Source: RGIG2041 sp045578865 (lineage in GTDB: Bacteria > Bacillota > Clostridia > UBA1381 > UMGS1253). Taken from it: 61,283 bases of DNA. The notes below the pieces were generated by a model. The model had not been told where the DNA came from. It saw only the letters and a list, made by a program, of their open reading frames with translations, and did no database searches. Both the position numbers and the translations under genes were made by a program. This document shows positions 8,163 through 16,522 of the stretch, piece by piece (within the stretch, counting starts at the first letter, position 1; each line of letters starts with the position of its first letter). The stretch lies in contig JAZNLB010000023.1 of the NCBI GenBank assembly GCA_045578865.1, positions 1-61,283 of the forward strand, written 5' to 3'.

Positions 8163-8882
8163 ATGTTTGAACAAACCAATCAGACAAACGCATCTGAGGA
8201 AGTGTTTTGCGCTGATGCTTTTGAAGAAGCCATTGGAATGAGGGCTGAAACGCAAAGTGAAACGGTGCAAGCGGAGCAGGCGGAGGCGCAAACAGCGACT
8301 GCGCCGCAGACTTATACGGTCAAGTACAATGGAAAAGAGGTTAATCTTACCTTAGATGAGCTCAAAACCAGAGCGCAAATGGGAATGAATTATGACCATG
8401 TAAAGTCGGAAAATGAACGCATAAAGAATTCGCAGCTCTATAAGAGTTTACGAAGCATGGCACAACGGGAGGGTATCAGTATGGAGGCGTGTGCGAGTCG
8501 TTTTCTGGAAAAGGAAAATGCAAACCGACTTGCTGACTTGCAGTCGCACGGTATGAATGCGACGGCTGCCAAGCAGTTTCTGGATATGGAAGCGCGCTTG
8601 GCACTGGCGGAGGAAAAGGATGCACAAAATGCGCCATACCTTGCTTTTGCCCGTAAATTTCCGCAGATTGCGCCGGATGATATTTCGGCGCAGGTATGGG
8701 AGAGGTTTGCACAGACGGGCGATTTGATTGGCGCCTATACCGAGTCGGAAAATGAGCGTTTGCGTGCTCAAATCAGTGCCATGGAGCAAAACGACAAAAA
8801 TGCAAAGGCGCATATCGGCTCGTTGGCAAATACGGGAGCGAGTGCACACACAGACCCGTTTTTAGAGGGATTGTTAGGCTGA
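8163..8882 (+). CDS. Probable capsid scaffolding protein
   Basis: 239 aa, acidic, with a Gln/Glu/Ala-rich N-terminus, a short beta segment (YTVKYNGKEVNLTLDEL), a central helical region and a polar C-terminal helix ending in DPFLEGLLG. This composition and the position between portal and capsid genes are typical of scaffolding proteins that template procapsid assembly and exit before packaging. A clear AGAAAGGAG site precedes the ATG. The call rests mainly on context; no protease motif is visible. Confidence 0.65.
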   Translation: MFEQTNQTNASEEVFCADAFEEAIGMRAETQSETVQAEQAEAQTATAPQTYTVKYNGKEVNLTLDELKTRAQMGMNYDHVKSENERIKNSQLYKSLRSMAQREGISMEACASRFLEKENANRLADLQSHGMNATAAKQFLDMEARLALAEEKDAQNAPYLAFARKFPQIAPDDISAQVWERFAQTGDLIGAYTESENERLRAQISAMEQNDKNAKAHIGSLANTGASAHTDPFLEGLLG

Positions 8883-8923
8883 TACAGCCAAAAAATTTAC
8901 AAATTAAAGGAGATTAAAAAATT

Positions 8924-9967
8924 ATGGCAATCAATTTAGCAACAAAATACGCAGAAAACATTGCAAATATGTATACTTTAGGTTCTTTGGTAGCGGACAA
9001 GGCATCCAATGAATGGGATTTCTCCGGTGTAAAGTCTGTTAAGATTTACACACCGCAGACCGTAGAACCGGTAGATTATCAGAGAAACGGCACCAGCCGT
9101 TACGGCACGCCGGCAGAGATGGCGGATGTGGTTCAGGAATTGTCCATGAGTCAGGACAAGAGTTTTTCGCTCATCATTGACAAGGGCAACAACAACGAGC
9201 AGGCGATGACCAAAAACGCAGGCAAGATGCTTAAATTGCAGACCAACGAACGCATGGTGCCGCTGGTAGACAAATATGCACTTGCACAGTTTGTAAAATT
9301 TGCAGGTACGGTAAAGGGCATTACCAAGCCGACCAAGACAAGTATTATTTCCGCAATTTCCGATGCGGCGCAGGCGCTCGATGATGCGCGCGTACCGCAA
9401 AGCGACAGATATTTGTACCTGTCCGGTGAGATGTATTCTCTTGTGCGTACCTCCGCTGAGTTCCTCGGCTTGGAAACACTTGGAGAAAAGGCACTTGCCA
9501 AGGGTATTGTCGGTGAAATTTTCGGCGCAAAGATTGTAAAGGTGCCGACCGATTATCTGCCGAAGAATACATTTTTTGTACTCACACATAAAAATGCGGT
9601 GCTTGTACCATATAAGATTCGCGATGCAAAACTGCATCAGGACCCGCCGGGTATTTCCGGTGCGCTTTTGGAAGGCAGAAGCAACTTTGATGCTTTTGTC
9701 GTAGGTGCACGCTCGGGCGGCGTATATGCAGCAGTGCTGGAGGGCGAAGTAACCGCAACGCCGGTGGTGGAAATTTCTGGCGGTAATGTTACAATCACTT
9801 GTGCAAGCGGGGATGCCGATATTTACTACACCACAGATGGAACAGACCCGAGATATTCGGATACTGCCGTAAAGTATGGCGGCGATTTCGCGCTGTCTGA
9901 CGGTGAAACGGTAAGGGCGTATGCAACAAAGGCGGATGGCTTTACATCTGCGGTTGCACAGGCTTAA
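8924..9967 (+). CDS. Major capsid protein with C-terminal chitobiase/FN3-like domain
   Basis: 347 aa, preceded by AAAGGAG. Residues 1-270 fit an HK97-fold coat protein of the P22/N4-gp56-like kind: TLGSLVADKASNEWDFSG, a central helix with SDAAQALDDARVPQSDR (the minor-capsid hallmark VP-x-R), and GALLEGRSNFDAFV. Residues about 280-347 form a separate beta-sandwich segment with DADIYYTTDGTDPRYS, the signature of chitobiase/FN3-associated domains, presumably displayed on the capsid surface. Such add-on domains occur on capsids of several gut phages. The gene sits after the scaffold gene, as expected. Confidence 0.85.
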   Translation: MAINLATKYAENIANMYTLGSLVADKASNEWDFSGVKSVKIYTPQTVEPVDYQRNGTSRYGTPAEMADVVQELSMSQDKSFSLIIDKGNNNEQAMTKNAGKMLKLQTNERMVPLVDKYALAQFVKFAGTVKGITKPTKTSIISAISDAAQALDDARVPQSDRYLYLSGEMYSLVRTSAEFLGLETLGEKALAKGIVGEIFGAKIVKVPTDYLPKNTFFVLTHKNAVLVPYKIRDAKLHQDPPGISGALLEGRSNFDAFVVGARSGGVYAAVLEGEVTATPVVEISGGNVTITCASGDADIYYTTDGTDPRYSDTAVKYGGDFALSDGETVRAYATKADGFTSAVAQA

Positions 9968-10024
9968 GTTACAATTATCTGCCGCAGGCCAAACGGCTTG
10001 CGGCAGTTTTTGGAGGTGAATGAA

Positions 10025-10402
10025 GTGACTGTATTGGAACTATACAACACGGCGTTGGCGCTTTTAAACGAAACGGATACGGATGCCAAGGATTATCCGC
10101 GCCTTAAAATGCCGTATATCAACTTGGTCTTGGCACAAAACTTCACCACGGAAAACTGGATTCGCCGCTCTAAAAATCAAACGCTGCTCGAACATATCCC
10201 GTTGATATCTTCGGATGCGGAGGTGTTGCCTTATGATGAGGATTTTGTGCGCGAATGTCTGCCGTATGCGTTGGCGGCGATGTTTGCCGTAGATGAGGAC
10301 CGTGATTTAGCGAATGTGTATAGCAATATACACATGCAAAATGCCGAAAAGTATCTCAAGGTATTTTCAGATGCGATTTATGATATGTACGGGGAGGGAT
10401 GA
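10025..10402 (+). CDS. Head-tail connector or head-completion protein
   Basis: 125 aa. A GTG start at 10025 follows TGGAGG by 8 bases; the frame is open upstream, but only a TTG without a ribosome site is available there. The protein is mostly helical, with MTVLELYNTALALLNE at the N-terminus and a C-terminal pair of helices. Its size, fold pattern and position directly after the capsid gene fit connector proteins that bind the portal. A short hairpin with GCCGCAGG and TGCGGCAG arms precedes it. The gene ends in ATGA, overlapping possible starts of the next gene. Confidence 0.6.
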   Translation: MTVLELYNTALALLNETDTDAKDYPRLKMPYINLVLAQNFTTENWIRRSKNQTLLEHIPLISSDAEVLPYDEDFVRECLPYALAAMFAVDEDRDLANVYSNIHMQNAEKYLKVFSDAIYDMYGEG

Positions 10403-10407
10403 CGGAT

Positions 10408-12738
10408 ATGATGCGATTTAAAAGTGCCAGAAAATTGCACACAAAAGAGGTAACGCGATTTTCGGGTGCCGATTTTTCTGTTCCCGAATCCGAGCTTGCT
10501 CTGCACGCGGCAGCAGATATGGCAAATGTTTATGTCGATGACCTCGGACGCATTTGCAAGCGCACGGGCTACAAAAAACTTTTGCAGGCAGAAGGCAGAG
10601 TCAACGGCTTGTTCCGCTTTGAATACCGTCAGGAAAATGAGGCGAAAACGCAATATTTTATCCATATTGGCACAAAACTTTATATGTGCGATTTAACGAG
10701 GGAAGGTATTTCTTTGGGGGAGTGTCTTAGTGAAGAGCTTAAAGATACAAAAAGCCGAAGTTTTGCATTCGGTGGTGCGCTCTACATTTTAGGCGCGGGA
10801 TTTTACAAAATCATGTGGGATACGGCTTTCGGGATGTTTGTTTGCGGCCTTTTGAGCAAAGCGGAAACCGATACGGAAAACATTTCAAAGGTCATATCCG
10901 GACAGGATGCGAGCAAAGTGCCGTTTTCCGGTGTTAAAAGCAAGGTGATGTATGCACAAAGTTGTTTTAAAGAAATTGACTATCTTCACAAGATATACGA
11001 TTTTACTTATCCCTTAAAACTGTATGTTGCACCGCCGCAGCTTGCACAGAAGATACGCATAGAATCGGTGCGCTATGAAAGGTCGGACGGTTCAGTTGTC
11101 CCCATTCAACCGATGCACTACACCGCATCCGTGGATAAAAAAGGATTGTATGTGTCTATCGAACGCAAAACATTGAATATACCGGACAGACTTGACTGCA
11201 AACCGAGCGTACTGTTTTCTTATAACAATTTCGTTTATGCACCGACCAATGTGATTTCGAGAAGACCGACAATCTTAAAAAGTTTTTATGATGTTACGGT
11301 TTCGGGAGAGAGTTTTTATGACGGCGACTTTTTGGAAGGTTACAACCTGTGTGCACCATTGCGCGCGGTGGAGTTTGATGTGACGAAAGCAAATCGTGCA
11401 GGTGGAAACGGACTTCGCTTTTGCTTAGAGCCGAAAAATACACTGGGCAGGGTTATGCGCGTTTATATCGACGGACAGCTTGTGCAGGATTACGCACACT
11501 ATGCGGACGGCGGGAATACCCCCATTGTTTGGCCGAATCAGTGTGAGTATGTCGATGTGTTAAACACCGTACTTCCGGTTGAGGATTGCAAGGTGCGCGT
11601 AGAGTATGTCAAAACGAAAGCACCTGCTTTAGGTGAAATGACTTATGCAATGGATGACTGTAAGGTGTTTGGGATATTTGGCGGCAAAAATGACACGCGT
11701 GTGTTTTTAAGCGGTAATCCGGATTTTCCGGGTTACGATTTTGCAAGCGGACTCTACGATGCAAGTTATTTTCCGGATACGGGTTATACGGTGGTCGGCT
11801 CGGACCGCTCGGAGATTGTGGGGTATCATAAAATCAGCGGTTATCAGGTGATTTTAAAGGACGGTAAAAACTTTGATTCCACGCAGTATCTGCGCTCGTT
11901 TCAACTTTCTGAGGACGGCAAAATTGTTTTTAGTATACATCAGGGTGCACAGGGTGTTGCGGCGCAAGGAGCATCCACCTTTAAAACTTGCCGAGACCGC
12001 ATGTTGTTTGCAGGCAAGGACGGCGTGTATGAAATACAGGGAACGGATGTGGAAGCGCAGACAAACTTGAAGTATTTGTCCAATCCCGTTCGTGCGCGTA
12101 TTGCAAAACAACCGCTTGAACAGGCGGTGTGCGCGGTGTTGGATAATCGATATTACCTGTCGATAGGATCGCAGATATATATTCTGGATTTGCAAAATAG
12201 TCTGCAATGGTACTATTACACGGACTTGCCACAGATATGCTGTTTGTATACCGAGGGAGATACCTTGTATTTTGGCGCAGAAGATGGCGGTGTTTATCGG
12301 TTCATGTCGCTCGAAGAGCCGGATGCGTACTATGACAATATTGGCATAGACGGTGACAAAACACAGGCGCGTGCCATTCGTGCATACTGGGATGTTCCGG
12401 TAACGACGCTCGGCAGCGGTATGCACACCAAAAACATTGAAGATGTGTGTGTTTACCTTGCGCCGCAATCAGCAAGCAGTCTGAAAATTTATTACACGAC
12501 AGACAATGGCAAAGATGTACACCGTCACAGCGAAGCTGTAAGCAGATTTGATTTTTCTGCTTTGGATTTTTCTAAATTTTCTTTTATTGCAAGCGACTAT
12601 CCGGTTTGCATCAACACGAGGGCAAAGGTGAAACATGTGCGCGTATTCGGTGCACGAATGGAAAACGCCGAGCCGGGTGAAGGTATGTGCATTTCGGGGT
12701 TGGCGGTGCGCTACATACAAATGAAGTATATCAAGTAA
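10408..12738 (+). CDS. Large phage tail or head-closure protein, probably beta-propeller rich
   Basis: 776 aa, the largest protein of the module. It is dominated by short beta repeats of the type seen in propeller-like phage stabilisation and tail-hub proteins (FRFEYRQEN, YFIHIGTKLYMCDL, YLSIGSQIYILDLQ, TLYFGAEDGGVYRF). This resembles the P22 gp10-like or podovirus tube proteins that cap the portal after packaging. Two starts are possible, 10399 and 10408; GGGGAGGG is 1 base before the first and 10 before the second, so 10408 is preferred. It lies between connector and fibre genes. The precise role is inferred from order and composition. Confidence 0.65.
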   Translation: MMRFKSARKLHTKEVTRFSGADFSVPESELALHAAADMANVYVDDLGRICKRTGYKKLLQAEGRVNGLFRFEYRQENEAKTQYFIHIGTKLYMCDLTREGISLGECLSEELKDTKSRSFAFGGALYILGAGFYKIMWDTAFGMFVCGLLSKAETDTENISKVISGQDASKVPFSGVKSKVMYAQSCFKEIDYLHKIYDFTYPLKLYVAPPQLAQKIRIESVRYERSDGSVVPIQPMHYTASVDKKGLYVSIERKTLNIPDRLDCKPSVLFSYNNFVYAPTNVISRRPTILKSFYDVTVSGESFYDGDFLEGYNLCAPLRAVEFDVTKANRAGGNGLRFCLEPKNTLGRVMRVYIDGQLVQDYAHYADGGNTPIVWPNQCEYVDVLNTVLPVEDCKVRVEYVKTKAPALGEMTYAMDDCKVFGIFGGKNDTRVFLSGNPDFPGYDFASGLYDASYFPDTGYTVVGSDRSEIVGYHKISGYQVILKDGKNFDSTQYLRSFQLSEDGKIVFSIHQGAQGVAAQGASTFKTCRDRMLFAGKDGVYEIQGTDVEAQTNLKYLSNPVRARIAKQPLEQAVCAVLDNRYYLSIGSQIYILDLQNSLQWYYYTDLPQICCLYTEGDTLYFGAEDGGVYRFMSLEEPDAYYDNIGIDGDKTQARAIRAYWDVPVTTLGSGMHTKNIEDVCVYLAPQSASSLKIYYTTDNGKDVHRHSEAVSRFDFSALDFSKFSFIASDYPVCINTRAKVKHVRVFGARMENAEPGEGMCISGLAVRYIQMKYIK

Positions 12739-12750
12739 AGGAGTGAAAAG

Positions 12751-13983
12751 ATGTTTACGGAAAATAAAATAACGGAATTTAAACAAGCCATCCGCAAACT
12801 TGCCGACCGTCCGCAGATGAGTGCACAGGCGCTCAAAGAATATTTTGACGGCTCGGCAGAGGAACTGCGCGTTGCACTCAATGCGCTCATTGATGCGCTC
12901 TCTGGCTTTGCAGCGCACACCATTTCGGATGTGCAATACACCGCCGCAGACGGTAAACTTACCTTTATAACGGCGAGCGGTGAGGAAGTCTGCATTGACT
13001 TGCCGCTTGAACTTTTGGTAGAGAGCGGTCACTATGATGCGGCCAAGCAAAACATCGTTTTAGTGCTTGCCAATGGGGATGAACTGAACATACCGGTCGG
13101 CGACCTGGTCGGCGCCGCGATTGATACATACCACGCAGACGGACAGACACTTGTGTGCAAAGATAACACCTTTTCTGTCAAAGACGGCGTGTTTGCTACG
13201 GCAAAGCAAACAGCGGAAGATATAGCGAGCGCAAAAAACACCGTGCTTGCCGAAAGCAAGGCTTATACAGATGCGCTGAAAGAAAAAACAAAGGCAGATA
13301 TAGCGAGCACAGAAATCGAATGCAAAGAGTATGCGGCTGTACGGATAATAGAGCTGAGAAAACAAACAGCGGAAAATATAAATAGCTCAGAAAACTACAT
13401 GATTGGCGTAATCGGCGATCATTCAAGTTTTCTGAGAAATGAAACAACGGCAAAGATTGCTGAGGCGAAGACATCTACCCTTTCTGATGCAAAAGCCTAT
13501 ACGGATGAAATGCTTGCGGATGTAAAAACGAATGGTTTTGAACTCATCGCAAGCGGCAAGATAACAGAAGAGGTTAATTCCATCCTGATTACGAAAGACA
13601 ATGACGGAAATCCATTTGAGTTGTGCGACATGATTAATATATACACATATAGTCCGCAACATAATGCGGATTCCTATCTTGCATATGATTTCAATGGTGA
13701 TTTCGTACATAGGACACACGGAAATGTAGTGAATAGTGGTGCGAGAATAAGACAGAATTTTCATGCGGTTTATACGGGCAAATTTTGGGATTGTTGTAGC
13801 GCAGTCGGAAACGCCAGAACTGCGACAGTGTATACGAATCTGGCATACGATGGTTATGGAAGCATACTAAGACACGATGCAATTATTAACAAAATTACAA
13901 TCCGTACTGCCGATATTTATAGCTCTATCACACTTCCAATCGGTTTTACCTACGAAATTTACGGACGGAGGGTGAAGAAATGA
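12751..13983 (+). CDS. Phage tail fibre / receptor-binding protein
   Basis: 410 aa, with a strong AAAGGAGTG site. The N-terminal 150 residues are probably the virion-attachment part (SDVQYTAADGKLTFITASGE). Residues 150-260 form a coiled-coil shaft with repeated Ala/Lys/Thr heptads and the fibre motif KAYTDALK / KAYTDEML. The C-terminal third (from about SGKITEEVNSILI) is a globular domain with many aromatic residues. The final 450 bases look more AT-rich than the rest, consistent with exchange of the receptor-binding tip. The stop overlaps the next small gene as ATGA. Confidence 0.75.
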   Translation: MFTENKITEFKQAIRKLADRPQMSAQALKEYFDGSAEELRVALNALIDALSGFAAHTISDVQYTAADGKLTFITASGEEVCIDLPLELLVESGHYDAAKQNIVLVLANGDELNIPVGDLVGAAIDTYHADGQTLVCKDNTFSVKDGVFATAKQTAEDIASAKNTVLAESKAYTDALKEKTKADIASTEIECKEYAAVRIIELRKQTAENINSSENYMIGVIGDHSSFLRNETTAKIAEAKTSTLSDAKAYTDEMLADVKTNGFELIASGKITEEVNSILITKDNDGNPFELCDMINIYTYSPQHNADSYLAYDFNGDFVHRTHGNVVNSGARIRQNFHAVYTGKFWDCCSAVGNARTATVYTNLAYDGYGSILRHDAIINKITIRTADIYSSITLPIGFTYEIYGRRVKK

Positions 13984-14150
13984 GAATTTGCGATAATGGC
14001 ATTTACAGAGATGCGACAGAACAAGAAATTGCGGAATTGCAATATAAAGCAGAGTTGGAATGTGCAGAAACCGAAATTACTGCCGAAGCGCGCATTGAAG
14101 CACTGGAAGCGGCAATTTTAGAGCTTGCGGAGGTGGTATTAAATGGTTAA
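13980..14150 (+). CDS. Small phage protein after the fibre gene
   Basis: 56 aa, starting in an ATGA overlap with the fibre gene. The N-terminus MRICDNGIYRDAT is followed by an Ala/Glu-rich helix (about residues 14-51). Short proteins of this build often follow tail-fibre genes in Bacillota prophages. GGAGGGTGAAGAA provides a ribosome site. Function unknown. Confidence 0.7.
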   Translation: MRICDNGIYRDATEQEIAELQYKAELECAETEITAEARIEALEAAILELAEVVLNG

Positions 14151-14259
14151 GTTTTATGTTTTGCAGATAAAACTCGGAAAAATCACCATCGATGCGGTAC
14201 CGGAAAGGTACCGTGCGGCGGTGGAAAAGGAAGTGGAGAAGGTTAATGGAAATCAATAA
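14143..14259 (+). CDS. XkdX/CD1375-like tiny phage protein
   Basis: 38 aa, overlapping the genes on both sides. The pattern VKFYVLQIKLGKITIDAVPE followed by a short basic-acidic helix matches the very small XkdX/CD1375-type proteins located between tail-fibre and lysis genes in Bacillota phages. GGAGGTGG lies just upstream. Function unknown, but the family position before the lysis cassette is constant. Confidence 0.7.
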   Translation: MVKFYVLQIKLGKITIDAVPERYRAAVEKEVEKVNGNQ

Positions 14260-14920
14260 AGAGTATCCGTGCCGCGCGGACAATTACAGCAAGCGAACGG
14301 GGAAAATCGAGTATATCGTGGTGCACTATGTTGGCGCAACCGGCGCAGCAAAGGACAATGCGATGTACTATAATCGGGAATATGTCGGCAATTCTGCACA
14401 CTTTTTTGTCGGTCATGCAGCGGAAAACGGCATGGTTTATCAAAGCGTGGACCCCATATACCGTGCGTGGCATTGTGGAAGTGAAAACGGGCGTTACACA
14501 CATCCGGACTGCAGAAATGACAATTCCATCGGCGTTGAGTTGTGCTGCAAATATGACGCGCAGCGCGGCTGGTATTTTGAAAAAGAAACGATTGCGAGTG
14601 CGGCGGTGCTGCTCCGCCATCTCATGCAAGTCTATAATGTTCCTGTCGAAAATGTGCTTCGCCACTATGATGTGACGGGCAAGTCATGTCCGGCACCTAT
14701 GTTGGAAGAGGCAACATGGCAGCAGTTTAAAAGACAACTCGACATTGTCGAATATACGGAGCCGAATGATATTGTATGGGATTTGCAAAATCGCGGCATC
14801 GTTTTGGATGCGAGCGGTCTGTTGTCAGAAATGGAAGCGGACCGAAACGGCAGACTCTACTGGCTTGCAAGAAAGGCACTCCACTACATAAGACAAAAGG
14901 AAGGGAGCGGAAATTTATGA
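14246..14920 (+). CDS. N-acetylmuramoyl-L-alanine amidase (phage endolysin)
   Basis: 224 aa. Amidase_2 (T7 lysozyme-like) domain over residues 1-150: the zinc ligands are seen in YIVVHYVG (first His), LRHYDVTGKSCPAP (second His and Cys), and the conserved SIGVELC and RAWHCG segments are present. The enzyme cleaves the bond between muramic acid and the stem peptide. The remaining 70 residues (about YTEPNDIVWDLQNRGIV onward) are probably a short wall-binding region. Start 14246 follows GGAGAAGG; a longer frame from 14192 lacks a site. The stop overlaps the next gene as ATGA. Confidence 0.88.
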   Translation: MEINKEYPCRADNYSKRTGKIEYIVVHYVGATGAAKDNAMYYNREYVGNSAHFFVGHAAENGMVYQSVDPIYRAWHCGSENGRYTHPDCRNDNSIGVELCCKYDAQRGWYFEKETIASAAVLLRHLMQVYNVPVENVLRHYDVTGKSCPAPMLEEATWQQFKRQLDIVEYTEPNDIVWDLQNRGIVLDASGLLSEMEADRNGRLYWLARKALHYIRQKEGSGNL

Positions 14921-16110
14921 GTTATTACTACGATGAAAAAGATATAGCGGCCACCTTGAAGCGTGCGATTGCACAAGGGGCGAGTTATGAGGATGTCGAG
15001 CGTCTTTTGAAGGCGCGAAACCGAAAGATTGATGCAGGCGGCGCCGAGATGGCGCAGTATAAAAATGATGAGCTTACGCAGCAGGCCAATGATTATCTTG
15101 CAAATCGAAAGACAAAGTCAACGGTAAATCTGGATAGATTCAAGTCTGCGCGTGAGCAGGTCGCCGTGGAAAATCTGCGTGCGGCAGAAGAGCAACATAA
15201 GCGCAATTATGAAGGCGGCATTCGCAGTGTGAATGCAGATGCCGAAGACACACAAAGGGCGTTGCTTGGTGCGTACAGACACAGCACGCTTGCCGACGAA
15301 GAACTTTTGGCGGCAATCGGTCTGGGAAAAGGCAACGGCATGCCCGCCAGCGGCTACGCGGAAAGCACCAGAATGGAGACATTTTTGGAATATCAAAATG
15401 CACTTGCCAATGCCAGAAAACAGACGCAGAAGCAAAAAGATGAACTTTATGCACGCTATCTGGATGCGATGGATCAAAGCCGCAGTGACTATAATAACAA
15501 AAAGGATACCATTGAGGCAGATTATGCGAATAAGACGGTGGAACAATTCAATGCGGATCGCACATATCAGCTAAACAAAAGTGCACAGGAGCGCCAGGCA
15601 AACCAATGGAATCAGACCTTTGATGCCGAGCGCGCCGACCGTGCAGCTGACGAAGCGAAGGCGGAAAAGGAGGCCGTGTATGCATCAGCTCTGCAGGCAT
15701 TTAAACAGACGGGCGAAATTACCACGCAGGCACAGGCGGACATTCTAGGATTACCGATCGGCACAAAGACGGTGGAACGCTTAGGCTATGAGGCGGAAAA
15801 TGCTTTCAGAGAAAAAACTTACAGTCGTGAGGAGGAGTGGCATGCACAGGAAATGGCGCTCAAAAACAGGGAATTGAATATCCGCCAGAGCAGTGCATCT
15901 GCGACAAAGAGTTCCAATAAAGAATTTGAAAACGCCTTTGAGTTGTTTAAGGCGGTCGGACAGGTTATTACGCCTCAGATGGAGCAGGCGCTCGGTATTC
16001 CGATGGGCACGACATACTGGCAGTATGTTCGCCAGGCGCAGGAAAACAATCGCGCGCAGCAAAGAGCTGATTTTGATATGGGCATCTATTCAAACATTTA
16101 CGGCTATTAA
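14917..16110 (+). CDS. Coiled-coil phage protein of unknown function with an internal repeat
   Basis: 397 aa, starting in an ATGA overlap with the amidase and preceded by GGGAG. It is almost wholly helical, charged and Gln/Ala/Lys-rich, with no membrane span. Two copies of a motif of the form FKxxGxITxQ...LGxPxGT occur near residues 263-285 (FKQTGEITTQ, ILGLPIGT) and 344-366 (FKAVGQVITPQ, LGIPMGT). Its place between endolysin and holin is unusual for a structural protein. It could be an ejected internal virion protein or a short-tail ruler; no family was recognised. Confidence 0.6.
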   Translation: MSYYYDEKDIAATLKRAIAQGASYEDVERLLKARNRKIDAGGAEMAQYKNDELTQQANDYLANRKTKSTVNLDRFKSAREQVAVENLRAAEEQHKRNYEGGIRSVNADAEDTQRALLGAYRHSTLADEELLAAIGLGKGNGMPASGYAESTRMETFLEYQNALANARKQTQKQKDELYARYLDAMDQSRSDYNNKKDTIEADYANKTVEQFNADRTYQLNKSAQERQANQWNQTFDAERADRAADEAKAEKEAVYASALQAFKQTGEITTQAQADILGLPIGTKTVERLGYEAENAFREKTYSREEEWHAQEMALKNRELNIRQSSASATKSSNKEFENAFELFKAVGQVITPQMEQALGIPMGTTYWQYVRQAQENNRAQQRADFDMGIYSNIYGY

Positions 16111-16125
16111 GTAAAGGAGAAGGGT

Positions 16126-16479
16126 ATGCAACAGTTACAAAGTTTATTTGACGGGTATATTATCAATGTAAGTTTTTTAGGATATGCGCTGTGCATTTTA
16201 ATTGTTGTCGATTTAATTACGGGCATCGTAAAAGGCTACAAAACCGACGGCATCGTCAGTTCCAAACTGCGTGACGGCGGATTTAAAAAATTTGGTGTGT
16301 TGATGGTTGTAGCGGTATCGTATGCGCTCGGCGTACTTTTAAACGATGAAAAGCATCTGATAGTACACGGCGTGATGGCATACTATGTTTACACAGAAAT
16401 TATATCTGTATTTGAAAACATAAATGCACTTGGTATTCCGTTACCGCCACTGCTTAAAAATATTTTGGGCAGAAAATAA
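16126..16479 (+). CDS. Phage holin, toxin-secretion/phage-lysis family
   Basis: 117 aa with about three hydrophobic segments. The motif DLITGIVKGYKTDGIVSS followed by KLRDGGFKKFG is the hallmark of Phage_holin_4 (TcdE-like) holins, which form membrane lesions that release endolysin. It follows the coiled-coil gene by 15 bases with GTAAAGGAGAAGG as ribosome site, and it is the last gene of the module. Confidence 0.92.
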   Translation: MQQLQSLFDGYIINVSFLGYALCILIVVDLITGIVKGYKTDGIVSSKLRDGGFKKFGVLMVVAVSYALGVLLNDEKHLIVHGVMAYYVYTEIISVFENINALGIPLPPLLKNILGRK

Positions 16480-16481
16480 CT

Positions 16482-16522
16482 AAAATGCCGTCAATCTGGT
16501 GTTCAGGTTGACGGCATTTTTT
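16482..16522. terminator. Bidirectional terminator at the end of the phage module
   Basis: AATGCCGTCAA and TTGACGGCATT arms flanked by A and T runs. On the minus strand the last codons of the ylmC-like gene form one arm. Confidence 0.88.

Larger units (their letters stand above)
6422..16522 (+). mobile_element. Phage-like structural and lysis module lacking terminase, integrase and repressor
   Basis: A single run of closely spaced or overlapping plus-strand genes in podovirus-like order: small membrane protein, portal, scaffold, capsid, connector, large tail or head-closure protein, fibre, two tiny proteins, amidase, coiled-coil protein, holin. No stop-codon damage is visible. There is no long tape-measure, sheath, terminase, integrase, repressor or replication gene, and no att repeats were found. 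Host housekeeping genes lie on both sides. The outer limits are set by gene content only. Confidence 0.8.

Noticed and set aside
14143..14675. Long frames overlapping the amidase gene on both strands
   Set aside because: They lack ribosome sites and family motifs, while the amidase frame carries all zinc ligands; they are shadows.
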